Source: Planktothrix sp. PCC 11201 (GTDB lineage Bacteria > Cyanobacteriota > Cyanobacteriia > Cyanobacteriales > Microcoleaceae). Taken from it: 64,000 nucleotides of DNA. The stretch is from the NCBI RefSeq assembly GCF_900009135.1, contig NZ_LT797711.1:1-64000 (forward strand). Reading direction: 5' to 3'. Made by a program: the position numbers and the translations under genes. Position 1 is the first letter of the stretch; every line of letters begins with the position of its first letter. The notes beneath the pieces are model-generated. The model had not been told where the DNA came from. It did no database searches and worked only from the letters and a program-made list of their open reading frames with translations. Below are positions 19,972 through 29,218 of this stretch, piece by piece.

Positions 19972-21939
19972 TCAAATCGCCTCAACTTGCCAATCTTCAG
20001 AACTTAATCCGGCTCTTTCAATGGCTTTTAAGCAAAATGAATTAATATCTTCCGCACATAAGTTAACCTCAATAAAAGCCCCATTTTTTAGTTTTCTGGT
20101 GTATCTTAATTTTTGATTATTCCAATTTACTAAACGAGGATAGTCTGTAATAAGTTCCTGAAACTTATCTTCATCTAATTCGGCAACAACGTTTAGGGTT
20201 GTTTCTAATACATCTCGCCAATTTTTAACAGTATATTTTTTGTTAAGTACAGACAATACTGTGGGTTTTGTTCCTCTAACTTTACCCACAGTATTGTCTT
20301 TAACCTCCCCAAAGTAAGGCCATATTTTTAGACAGATTTCTGCTAAAGATTCTGATCTATCTTCAATATCCTCCTTCTTCCAGGTGATTTTATTTTTAAA
20401 ATACTCGTTTAATTCTAAATGACTTTCTAACAAAATGTCCCGTTTTTTATCAAAAGGTTTATTAGAAAGTTCAGGATTATATCCTGTGAGAGTTAAGTTT
20501 CCCAGTGTATGCAGCAACAGTTGGTGAGTTGTTTCCCAATCTTCGCCTAAAGATTTTTCCCAATCTTTATTGAGCTTTTGAGGCATAATGTGTTCGATTG
20601 AAAGATTATCGAAAGATACACCTTCTTTATGGGCAAATGACTGTTCGATTGATTCTAAAATTAGTTTAGCCTTTTCTGCCTTCACCCTAGTTGCATAAAG
20701 TTCCACTTCTTTTAACATCAATTTAAACTTATCATCGCTGGGATAGTTTTTTTGGGCAAGAATTTCTTTTAACCCATCCATAAAATTTTTATCAATTTTT
20801 TGTTTAATTTGACTGTATAAAGAAGGAAACATTTTGTTGAGGGAGTTGGTGGGAAAGTTACAAACAAAACGACGAATAATAAAGTTTTCCAGAATCTTTA
20901 AGATTTCTACAAATTCATCAGCAGTAAATTTACCGTTGCTGTAATCATCGTAACAATTTAGTAAAAATGGATAGACCGTAGTTAATTCTAGTCTTTTTAT
21001 TCGCATCAGAAAATTACTAATAGCTTTGTTGATTTCCTTATTTGGCTCAATTAATTTATTATAGTAGTCGGCAAAAATAGCTAAATCTTCTAAAGATTCT
21101 AAAGCATTTTTAGCATTAACTTTATCCTTTAATGTCAAATAAACTTGATCTTTTTTAACTTCTCGACCATATTTCATTAAATAATGACGGATAAATTCAG
21201 TCAAATTATCGCCTAAAGCGTCTTGCATTGGTTCCCAATATTGAGCATAAATTTCCTCCTGTTGTTCCACATGAATTTTCATAAAGAAGTAGTTTCTAAT
21301 TAAATCAGCTTCGCTTAAAGCTTTTCCTTTCGCATTTAAACTTTCAAAAACCAAGTGCGGATTTTCGTCTGGATCTAAAACAATACTAACTAAGGAAAGA
21401 CCACTAATAATCACTGTTGTAATTAAACTTAATTCAATTTCTCTCTGACGTAATTTTTTATCAAAGAAGCGATAGCACTCATTAATTAAAGATTTCTCAG
21501 GGTTAGCAGAACTTTCATCAATAATCTTATGAAAATTGCAACGATCTGCCTGAGTAGGTTGTAGCTTATATTTTTCTAATCCTATTTCATAAGGATTAAT
21601 TAGAATGGTATTATTAATTTTTTCTGCTATTTTATGTATTTGTTGTTGTTTAGCATGATCACGAACAACAGCCAATAAAATTAAAATAGTTATCAGTCTT
21701 TGTTGTCCATCAATTAATAAATATTTAGACACTCCTTCCGGCACAGAAACCGTTTGCATAGTCACAATAGAACCCATAAAATGAGGTCTTATTGTTTCCT
21801 GTTCTGTCAAATCTATCAGATCCTCCCACAAATTTTCCCATTGTTGACGTTCCCAGCTATAGAAACGTTGAAATAGGGGAACAAGATATTGTTGGGTTCC
21901 TTCTAAAATCTTTTGTAGCTTGGTTTCCGATGCTTTCAT
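19972..21939 (-). CDS. DUF262/DUF1524 (GmrSD-like) protein
   Basis: 655 residues. The N-terminal DUF262 (ParB-like/GmrS) domain has the DGQQR motif at 77-81 inside KYLLIDGQQRLITILIL. The middle is helical. A DUF1524 (GmrD, HNH-like nuclease) part contains IEHIMPQ with His450, followed by LGNLTLTGYNPELSNKPFDKKRD. Fused DUF262-DUF1524 proteins include type IV restriction enzymes that attack modified phage DNA, using NTP. Nucleotide use and target here are inferred. A ~110-residue C-terminal extension follows. The gene lies alone next to the toxin-antitoxin island, consistent with defence. Confidence 0.85.
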   Translation of the reverse strand: MKASETKLQKILEGTQQYLVPLFQRFYSWERQQWENLWEDLIDLTEQETIRPHFMGSIVTMQTVSVPEGVSKYLLIDGQQRLITILILLAVVRDHAKQQQIHKIAEKINNTILINPYEIGLEKYKLQPTQADRCNFHKIIDESSANPEKSLINECYRFFDKKLRQREIELSLITTVIISGLSLVSIVLDPDENPHLVFESLNAKGKALSEADLIRNYFFMKIHVEQQEEIYAQYWEPMQDALGDNLTEFIRHYLMKYGREVKKDQVYLTLKDKVNAKNALESLEDLAIFADYYNKLIEPNKEINKAISNFLMRIKRLELTTVYPFLLNCYDDYSNGKFTADEFVEILKILENFIIRRFVCNFPTNSLNKMFPSLYSQIKQKIDKNFMDGLKEILAQKNYPSDDKFKLMLKEVELYATRVKAEKAKLILESIEQSFAHKEGVSFDNLSIEHIMPQKLNKDWEKSLGEDWETTHQLLLHTLGNLTLTGYNPELSNKPFDKKRDILLESHLELNEYFKNKITWKKEDIEDRSESLAEICLKIWPYFGEVKDNTVGKVRGTKPTVLSVLNKKYTVKNWRDVLETTLNVVAELDEDKFQELITDYPRLVNWNNQKLRYTRKLKNGAFIEVNLCAEDINSFCLKAIERAGLSSEDWQVEAI

Positions 21940-22081
21940 ATTTTTTAGGTATATTTCAACTAAAATTATTTAAGGCTTGATGTTAATGGTTTACTAATAA
22001 GGCCATTTTTCTAGTCCTTTCTCGTCAGTTGGGTTAACCTAAGAGAACCTAACATCTTTTTCCAATCACAATTTTATCAAT

Positions 22082-25000
22082 ATGGCAATTTTACATGGAA
22101 GTTGGTGCATGACGCCGGGTGGGTCTTTCTTTCTATGGGGAGAAACCTGGCGACGAGTCCCGTCAGAGTCCTTTTATTCAGAAGCAATTTTCCCCTATCC
22201 TTTTGCTTTAAATGATACAGAATTATTGACTCAACTATTGTTAAAAAATATTGGGTTATCAAATATTCCATCCCAACAAATTATAGCGTTACCAACAGAT
22301 ATTTCTGAATCTGGGGAACTCACTCCGATTTATTCTGCTACAACTAATATTCCTAAATCCTATCTTTATCCTTGGCAAATTACTGGAATTAGTCTCAACC
22401 CTCAACAAGCGTTTCAATTTTTACAATCTCTACCCTTGAATACCGTTATCACAACTGATTCCGACCTGGGGGAAGATCTACGTTTTTGGTCACATATTGC
22501 CCGTTGGAGTTTGGATTTATTAGCCCGATCTAAATTTTTACCCGGATTAATTAAACAATCTGATCAAACTATTATATCTCAATGGCAACCGCTTCTTGAT
22601 AGTGCGATTGATCAAGCTAGATTATTACGTTTTGCCCAACAAATGCCAACGGTTTGTCGAGTATATCAGGAGTTAATAGAAGGTGATAGTTTGGCGATTA
22701 ATTTACCCCTGTCTGCTGAGGATATTATTATTAATTTTTTATCGATAATGATTGATCAACAGGTGAGAAATATAGCTAAAGAAGTTGATCAAAAAGCGAT
22801 TGTATCACTTCCAATTTGGCAAAAATGGTTACAGAGTTTAGGACAAAAAGAAAATACTATTAATGCTGAATTAACAGAAATAGAATTCCTAGAAACCACT
22901 TTAAAAAATTGGACTTCTCCCCTACAATATTCTTTATCTGAATTTAATCTATTTTCGACGGCTTTTCGTTTACATCCTCCCACAGAATATAATCCTAATT
23001 GGCAATTAGAATATTGTCTACAAGCTATTGATCAACCTGAATTTATTGTTAATTCTAATATTGTTTGGAATCATCCTGTTGACTCATTTAATTATCGAGG
23101 GAGAACCATTAAACATCCCCAGGAAACCCTGTTAAAAGGCTTAGGACTGGCTTCAAAATTATATCCGGTAATTGAAACCAGTTTACAGCAAGCACGCCCC
23201 CAAAGCTGTAGTTTAAATCCTTTACAAGCTTATCAATTTTTGAAAAGCTATGCTTGGCGCTTTACTGATAGTGGTTTAGGGGTAATATTACCTCCGAGTT
23301 TAGCAAATCGAGAGGGGTGGGCGAGTCGATTAGGATTAAGTATTAAAGCAGAAACCCCTAAATTAAAAACCAATGAAAGATTAGGATTAAAAAGTCTATT
23401 AAACTTTAAATGGCAATTATCAATTGGTGGTCAAACCATGACTAAGGCGGAATTTGATCGCTTAGTTGCTAAGGAAAGTCCGTTAGTAGAAATTAATGGG
23501 GAATGGGTAGAATTACGCGAATCGGATATTAGATCGGCAAAGATATTTTTTAGTCAGCGCAAAGATGAAATGACGCTTTCCTTAGAAGATGCGTTAAGGT
23601 TATCAACGGGAGATACTCAAATGATTGAAAAATTACCTGTTGTTAATTTTGAAGCGGGAGGAAAATTACAGGAATTATTAAATACTTTAACCAATAATCG
23701 TAACTTAGAACCGATTCCGAATCCTAAAGATTTTAAAGGGGAATTACGACCTTATCAAGCTAGAGGTGCAGGTTGGTTGTCTTTCCTAGAACAATGGGGT
23801 TTAGGAGCTTGTTTAGCTGATGATATGGGATTGGGAAAAACCATAGAATTTATTGCTTTTTTACTACATTTAAAAGAACAGAATAGTTTAGAAAATCCAG
23901 TTTTATTGGTTTGTCCAACATCGGTTTTAGGAAATTGGGAACGGGAGGTTAAAAAGTTTAGTCCCACCCTAAAAGTTATGGTTCATCATGGCGATAAACG
24001 GGCTAAAGGTAATAATTTTACTAAAATAATTCAAGATAAAAATTTAGTGATTACCAGTTATCCCTTAACTTTCCGAGACGAGAAAGAATTGCAAGGAGTA
24101 ACTTGGCAAGGACTGGTATTAGATGAAGCTCAAAATATTAAAAATCCCGATGCTAAACAATCAAAAACCGTTAGAAATATCAACGCATCGTTTAAAATAG
24201 CACTAACAGGAACTCCGGTAGAAAATCGCCTCTCGGAATTGTGGTCAATTATGGATTTCTTGAATCCAGGGTATTTAGGACAACGACTATTTTTTCAACG
24301 ACGGTTTGCTATTCCCATTGAAAAATATGGGGATACGGATTCTTTGAAGATTTTGCGATCGCTCGTACAACCCTTTATTTTACGTCGCTTAAAAACCGAT
24401 AAGGATATTATTCAAGATTTACCGGAAAAACAGGAAAATATAGTATTTTGTCCTTTAACAACTGAACAAGCAACCCTATATCAAAAAATTGTTGATGACT
24501 CCTTAGAAAAAATTGATGATGCGGCAGGAATTCAACGTCGAGGAATGATTTTAGCTTTATTAGTCAGACTGAAACAAATTTGTAACCATCCGGTTTTAAT
24601 CGAAGCTAAAGTTAAAAATAGTAAAAAATCAGATATAATTAAAACTCAATATTCAGGAAAATTACAACGTTTAACAGAAATGTTAGATGAGGTTTTAGCA
24701 GAAGGCGATCGGGCTTTAATTTTTACTCAATTTGCTGAATGGGGAAAGGTATTACAACCCTATTTAGAACATTATTTTAACCGAGAAATATTATTTCTAT
24801 ATGGAAGTACCTCAAAAAATAAGCGAGAAGAAATGATTGATCGCTTTCAAAATGATCCGCAAGCTCCCCCGATTATGATATTATCGTTAAAAGCCGGAGG
24901 AGTAGGATTAAATTTAACCCGGGCGAATCATGTTTTTCATTTTGACCGATGGTGGAACCCAGCAGTGGAAAATCAAGCGACAGATCGAGTTTTTAGAATT

Positions 25001-25210
25001 GGTCAAACCCGCAATGTACAAGTCCATAAATTCGTTTGTACAGGAACATTAGAGGAAAAAATCCATGATTTAATTGAAAGTAAAAAAGCGTTAGCGGAAC
25101 AGGTTGTTAGTGCGGGAGAAGATTGGTTAACAGCTTTAGATACTGATCAACTCAGAGATCTATTAATATTAGATCGGAACTCAATTATTGAAGAAGAAAT
25201 CCCATTATAG
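22082..25210 (+). CDS. SNF2-family DEAD/DEAH helicase-like ATPase
   Basis: 1042 residues. The N-terminal ~500 residues form the SNF2-associated region typical of bacterial Snf2/RapA-like proteins. The motor follows: Walker A DDMGLGKT at 580-587, Walker B DEAQ at 681-684, motif III LTGTPVENRL, and in lobe two LILTQFAEWG-like and LSLKAGGVGLNLTRANHV then DRWWNPAVENQATDRVFRIGQ (motifs V and VI). These enzymes translocate on double-stranded DNA and remodel protein-DNA complexes. The next gene encodes a SWIM zinc-finger protein; this pairing recurs in bacteria. It starts 142 bp from the divergent DUF262 gene. Confidence 0.93.
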   Translation: MAILHGSWCMTPGGSFFLWGETWRRVPSESFYSEAIFPYPFALNDTELLTQLLLKNIGLSNIPSQQIIALPTDISESGELTPIYSATTNIPKSYLYPWQITGISLNPQQAFQFLQSLPLNTVITTDSDLGEDLRFWSHIARWSLDLLARSKFLPGLIKQSDQTIISQWQPLLDSAIDQARLLRFAQQMPTVCRVYQELIEGDSLAINLPLSAEDIIINFLSIMIDQQVRNIAKEVDQKAIVSLPIWQKWLQSLGQKENTINAELTEIEFLETTLKNWTSPLQYSLSEFNLFSTAFRLHPPTEYNPNWQLEYCLQAIDQPEFIVNSNIVWNHPVDSFNYRGRTIKHPQETLLKGLGLASKLYPVIETSLQQARPQSCSLNPLQAYQFLKSYAWRFTDSGLGVILPPSLANREGWASRLGLSIKAETPKLKTNERLGLKSLLNFKWQLSIGGQTMTKAEFDRLVAKESPLVEINGEWVELRESDIRSAKIFFSQRKDEMTLSLEDALRLSTGDTQMIEKLPVVNFEAGGKLQELLNTLTNNRNLEPIPNPKDFKGELRPYQARGAGWLSFLEQWGLGACLADDMGLGKTIEFIAFLLHLKEQNSLENPVLLVCPTSVLGNWEREVKKFSPTLKVMVHHGDKRAKGNNFTKIIQDKNLVITSYPLTFRDEKELQGVTWQGLVLDEAQNIKNPDAKQSKTVRNINASFKIALTGTPVENRLSELWSIMDFLNPGYLGQRLFFQRRFAIPIEKYGDTDSLKILRSLVQPFILRRLKTDKDIIQDLPEKQENIVFCPLTTEQATLYQKIVDDSLEKIDDAAGIQRRGMILALLVRLKQICNHPVLIEAKVKNSKKSDIIKTQYSGKLQRLTEMLDEVLAEGDRALIFTQFAEWGKVLQPYLEHYFNREILFLYGSTSKNKREEMIDRFQNDPQAPPIMILSLKAGGVGLNLTRANHVFHFDRWWNPAVENQATDRVFRIGQTRNVQVHKFVCTGTLEEKIHDLIESKKALAEQVVSAGEDWLTALDTDQLRDLLILDRNSIIEEEIPL

Positions 25211-25214
25211 CCCC

Positions 25215-25278
25215 GTTGTTGCGCTTAAGCGCATCTTATCTTATCTTATAAAAATTATGTGCGCTAAAGCGCAACAAC
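25215..25278. repeat. GTTGTTGCGC palindromic repeat between SNF2 and SWIM genes
   Basis: A 19-bp arm GTTGTTGCGCTTAAGCGCA (25215-25233) is matched, with one difference, by the inverted arm at 25260-25278. A related repeat cluster lies at 46806-46934. The second arm abuts the AAGGAGG ribosome site of the SWIM gene. Confidence 0.8.
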
Positions 25279-25290
25279 AAGGAGGATAAA

Positions 25291-26115
25291 ATGAGTCAAG
25301 AATGGTGGTCACAACAATGGTTAGATTTATTAGACAAATATCGGTTTAAAAAACGCTTGGAACGGGCTAGAAATTACGCGAGAGAAGGTAACGTTTTAAA
25401 TATTGAATTTAAAGATCAAAAAGTTTTAGCACAGGTTCAGGGGACTCAAATCGAACCTTATACCGTTTCCTTGTGGTTAGATATATTTAGTAATGAAGAA
25501 TGGAATTATATTATCGCCACCCTATCACAACGGGCAATTTTTAGTGCTAAATTATTAGCCGGAGAAATGCCGCCGGATATTGAGGATGTGTTTGCCGCCA
25601 ATGGGTTAAGATTATTTCCTTTTTCCCTAGATAATGTTCATTCTGAATGTAGTTGTCCAGATCAAGCTAATCCCTGTAAACATATTGCCGCAGTTTATTA
25701 TATGTTAGGCGATCGCTTTAGTGAAGATCCTTTCGTTTTATTTCAACTGAGGGGAAAAAATGCCGAACAAATTATTAATGCTTTACGACAGTTGCGAGGT
25801 CAAAGTAAAGATGAAATTAACGTTGCTACCTCGGAAGAAATAACGATAAAATTTAATCCTAATTCGTTAAAAATTGATCAATTTTGGAATTACTCTCAAC
25901 AGCTAGATTCTGCTTTAGTTGTGATTACACCGCCTCCGAGTAGTGAAACGGTACTTGATATTTTAGGGGCAATGACCTTAGCCACAATCGGGATGAAGTC
26001 TACAAATCGTTCTACATTATCTGACACAGATATTGTGATGCAATATTTAGAAACAGTCTACAAAAATGTCAGCCAGCAAGCGGTTTTAGTAGCACTTAAT
26101 CGGGAAGAAAATTAA
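25291..26115 (+). CDS. SWIM zinc-finger protein
   Basis: 274 residues. The SWIM motif C-x-C-x6-C-x-H is at Cys120, Cys122, Cys129 and His131 (CSCPDQANPCKHIAAVYY). SWIM domains bind DNA or proteins and often accompany SNF2 ATPases. The first ~80 residues (ARNYAREGNVLNIEF, VQGTQIEPYTVSLWL) are typical of the bacterial family. AAGGAGG lies 6 nt before the ATG. The gene follows the SNF2 gene by 80 bp, with a palindromic repeat between, so co-expression is likely but a hairpin lies in the transcript. Confidence 0.9.
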   Translation: MSQEWWSQQWLDLLDKYRFKKRLERARNYAREGNVLNIEFKDQKVLAQVQGTQIEPYTVSLWLDIFSNEEWNYIIATLSQRAIFSAKLLAGEMPPDIEDVFAANGLRLFPFSLDNVHSECSCPDQANPCKHIAAVYYMLGDRFSEDPFVLFQLRGKNAEQIINALRQLRGQSKDEINVATSEEITIKFNPNSLKIDQFWNYSQQLDSALVVITPPPSSETVLDILGAMTLATIGMKSTNRSTLSDTDIVMQYLETVYKNVSQQAVLVALNREEN

Positions 26116-26255
26116 TTGATCAATCAACAAAATAGGGTAATTTAGTATCTGATATGTTAAAAACCATATCAAGTAGGTGATCATATTCATCAAGATTGTC
26201 AACCTCTAATGTAAAAATGAGAAGTGTAGCCTTGCGTTAGGGATGGTTTAGAATC

Positions 26256-27572
26256 GTGGTTTTTAAAATTGGTTTATTAGGACTAGGAACAGTTGCAACC
26301 GGAGTGGTTGAAATTCTGTCCAACCCGGAGGGTCGTCATCCCTTGTTATCGGAGTTAAGTTTGCATCGGGTAGGGGTGCGATCGCTTGCTAAACCCCGCA
26401 GTGTCAATATACCCGAACATATGCTGACAACGGATTTAGAAGCAATTGTCATTGATCCGGCCATTGATATTGTGGTGGAATTAATCGGCGGTTTGGAACC
26501 AGCGCGATCGCTCATTCTACAAGCGATTGAAAATGGCAAGCATATTGTTACCGCCAATAAAGCCGTGATTTCCCGTTATGGGAGTGAAATTTTTGATGCG
26601 GCGAATAAAAAAGGGGTTTATGTGATGTTAGAGGCCGCCGTTGGGGGCGGGATTCCGGTGATTCAACCGTTAAGACAATCCTTGGCTGCGAATCGGATTC
26701 AAACAGTCACCGGAATTATTAATGGGACAACTAACTATATTTTGACTCGGATGAAAAATGAGGGGGCAGATTTCTCTGAAGTTTTAGCGGATGCTCAACG
26801 GTTAGGATATGCAGAAGCTGACCCCACCGCCGATATTGATGGCTTAGATGCAGGAGATAAAATTGCGATTCTGGCGTCCTTAGCTTTTGGAGGCAGAATT
26901 AAGTTAGAACAGGTTTATTGTGAAGGGATTAGAAAGGTGACGGCGACGGATATCACCTATGCGGAAAAATTGGGATTTGTGATTAAGTTATTAGCGATCG
27001 CAAGCCGAAATCCCCAGGCGACTCCTGAACAGGATTTATTATCGGTTCGAGTTCATCCGACTTTAGTTCCATTTTCCCATCCGTTAGCCAGTATTAATGA
27101 TGTTTATAATGCCATTTTAGTTGAAGGAGAACCGATTGGACAGGTAATGTTTTTTGGCAGGGGAGCCGGATCGGGGCCTACGGCGAGTGCTGTAGTTTCT
27201 GATATGTTGAATATTATTGCTGTTTTACAAATGCAAGAAGCAGAAGTCGTTAATCCGATTATTCCCCATGAAATGATGAGTTGTAGTCATCAACATTACT
27301 GTAAAATTGCGCCGATGGAGGATCTAGTCACCCGTTTTTATACTCGGTTTCTGACTAAGGATTCTCCTGGGGTAATTGGCAAATTAGGCACTTGTTTTGG
27401 TCAGCATCATGTCAGTATAGAATCAATTGTACAAACGGGATTTCATGAAAATTTAGCGGAAATTGTTGTAGTTACCCATGATGTTTTGGAGGGTAATTTT
27501 AATCAAGCTTTAAGTGAAATTAAAGGTTTTGATGAAATTGACAGTATTCCTAGTATTTTAAGGGTACTGTAA
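26256..27572 (+). CDS. hom: Homoserine dehydrogenase
   Basis: Reduces aspartate semialdehyde to homoserine on the route to threonine and methionine, using NAD(P)H. 438 residues: nucleotide-binding N-terminus (IGLLGLGTVATGVV), substrate domain (ITANKAVIS-type stretch, then GIINGTTNYILTRM and AEADPTADIDGLDAGDK) and a C-terminal ACT domain (from about 350; SPGVIGKLGTCFGQHHVSIESIVQ) expected to bind threonine as feedback inhibitor. The start is GTG at 26256. The stop codon is followed at once by a dispersed repeat, as in petH. Confidence 0.96.
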   Translation: MVFKIGLLGLGTVATGVVEILSNPEGRHPLLSELSLHRVGVRSLAKPRSVNIPEHMLTTDLEAIVIDPAIDIVVELIGGLEPARSLILQAIENGKHIVTANKAVISRYGSEIFDAANKKGVYVMLEAAVGGGIPVIQPLRQSLAANRIQTVTGIINGTTNYILTRMKNEGADFSEVLADAQRLGYAEADPTADIDGLDAGDKIAILASLAFGGRIKLEQVYCEGIRKVTATDITYAEKLGFVIKLLAIASRNPQATPEQDLLSVRVHPTLVPFSHPLASINDVYNAILVEGEPIGQVMFFGRGAGSGPTASAVVSDMLNIIAVLQMQEAEVVNPIIPHEMMSCSHQHYCKIAPMEDLVTRFYTRFLTKDSPGVIGKLGTCFGQHHVSIESIVQTGFHENLAEIVVVTHDVLEGNFNQALSEIKGFDEIDSIPSILRVL

Positions 27573-27656
27573 ATCAGTTATCAGTAAACAGTTATCAGTT
27601 ATCAGTGTAAGAGTTATCAGTTATCAGTGCAAGAATTATCAGTTGTCAATTGACAG
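27573..27656 (+). repeat. ATCAGTTATCAGT tandem repeat after hom
   Basis: Several imperfect units of CAGTTATCAGT begin at the base after the hom stop. The first ~36 bases match the sequence after the petH stop (8417 on) with one or two changes. The family also appears between pyrF and crtH. Confidence 0.85.
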
Positions 27657-27702
27657 TAAAGAGTTCATTGTTAGTATTTAGTGGGCTAAAAACAGTTAAC
27701 TG

Positions 27703-27764
27703 GTAGGGGCGGGTTCTTTTAGATCTTTGCTAATCACCGCGCATCTTGATGAACCCGCCCCTAC
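27703..27764. repeat. GGGGCGGGTTC hairpin element
   Basis: Perfect 14-bp inverted ends, GTAGGGGCGGGTTC at 27703-27716 and GAACCCGCCCCTAC at 27751-27764. Same ends as the repeats at 14531, 17138 and 18282 but with a different centre. The remaining bases between hom and the next gene show nothing else. Confidence 0.85.
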
Positions 27765-27846
27765 AACTGATGACTGATTAGGAGTGTAGATCCGTAGGTT
27801 ATGATAGATATATTCATATTTCTTAATTTTTGTTTACAAAATCCTG

Positions 27847-29208
27847 ATGACTGCACCAAGCATTGCCAAAACCAAGCAATTCTTTAAGAAAACCGTATTT
27901 TTTGACAACGAGCCAACCCCAGAACTGATCGCCATTTTGCTGGTGTACTTTGTCCAGGGAATTTTAGGACTGGCCCGTTTGGGGGTGAGTTTTTTCCTCA
28001 AGGATGAATTGGGAATGAGTCCGGCGCAAGTGTCGGTATTACTGGGAATTGTGGCGATTCCCTGGATTATTAAACCCCTATTTGGCTTTATTTCCGATGG
28101 TCTGCCGATTTTTGGTTATCGGCGGCGTCCCTATTTAATTCTCTCAGGACTGTTAGGAACCCTATCCTGGGTCGCCCTGGCTACAATTGTTCACACTCCT
28201 TTAGGCGCTACGGGGGCCATCGCCTTGAGTTCCCTTTCCGTGGCTATTGGCGATGTAATTGTCGATTCCTTAGTGGTTGAAAGAGCCCGTCACGAATCGA
28301 TTCATAATATTGGTTCTCTGCAATCCGCTTCCTGGGGAGCTTCGGCCATTGGCGGATTAATTACCGCCTATTTAGGAGGATTTTTATTAGAGAAATTTCC
28401 CCCACAAACCATATTTTTAATTACAGCAACTTTTCCCTTAATTACTTCCATTGTGGCGGGATTAATTGTAGAAGAATTTCAAGGTCAACCTTCTAATTGG
28501 CAAACGGTTAAATCTCAAATTAAAAATCTGCGTCAAGCCATCACCCAAAAATCAATTTGGTTGCCTACGGCCTTTATTTTTATTTGGCAAGCCACACCCA
28601 CGGCTGATTCGGCATTTTTCTTTTTTACCACTAATGAATTAGGATTTCAACCAGAATTTTTAGGGCGAGTTCGTTTAGTGACTAGCGTGGCATCCCTACT
28701 CGGAATTTGGCTATTTCAACGATTTTTTAAGTCCCTTCCCTTTCGGACAATCTTTTTTTGGTCAACAATTATTTCCACCCTATTAGGGATGACGATGTTA
28801 CTATTAGTCACCCACACCAACCGAACCCTAGGAATTGATGATCATTGGTTTAGTTTAGGGGATAGTTTAATCCTAAGCGTGATGGGACAAATTGCCTATA
28901 TGCCTGTTTTGATATTAGCTGCTCGCCTCTGTCCTCCAGGGGTAGAAGCCACATTATTTGCCCTATTAATGTCTATTTCTAATTTAGCAGGTTTAATTTC
29001 CTATCAATTAGGAGGTGTCCTCACCTATTGGTTAGGAATTACGGAAACCAATTTTGACCAATTATGGTTACTGGTGATGATTACTAACCTGAGTACCTTA
29101 TTACCGATTCCCTTAATTCATTGGTTGCCAAATAATAGTGCAGAAATCGAACCCCCAACGGTCACCATTCAACCAGCAGAACTTGATCAATTAACCGTAA
29201 ATCCTTAA
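27847..29208 (+). CDS. Folate/biopterin-type (BT1) MFS transporter
   Basis: Polytopic membrane protein of 453 residues with about 12 hydrophobic segments. The pattern fits the folate-biopterin transporter (BT1/FBT) family of cyanobacteria and plastids: LVYFVQGILGLARLGVSFFL at the start, PWIIKPLFGFISDGLPIFGYRRRPYL (family loop), and DVIVDSLVVERARHE. Relatives carry folates or pterins across membranes. The substrate here is inferred from the family. The carotenoid oxygenase gene starts 10 bp after its stop, so the two are probably co-transcribed, though no functional link is evident. Confidence 0.85.
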   Translation: MTAPSIAKTKQFFKKTVFFDNEPTPELIAILLVYFVQGILGLARLGVSFFLKDELGMSPAQVSVLLGIVAIPWIIKPLFGFISDGLPIFGYRRRPYLILSGLLGTLSWVALATIVHTPLGATGAIALSSLSVAIGDVIVDSLVVERARHESIHNIGSLQSASWGASAIGGLITAYLGGFLLEKFPPQTIFLITATFPLITSIVAGLIVEEFQGQPSNWQTVKSQIKNLRQAITQKSIWLPTAFIFIWQATPTADSAFFFFTTNELGFQPEFLGRVRLVTSVASLLGIWLFQRFFKSLPFRTIFFWSTIISTLLGMTMLLLVTHTNRTLGIDDHWFSLGDSLILSVMGQIAYMPVLILAARLCPPGVEATLFALLMSISNLAGLISYQLGGVLTYWLGITETNFDQLWLLVMITNLSTLLPIPLIHWLPNNSAEIEPPTVTIQPAELDQLTVNP

Positions 29209-29218
29209 TTAAGAGACA

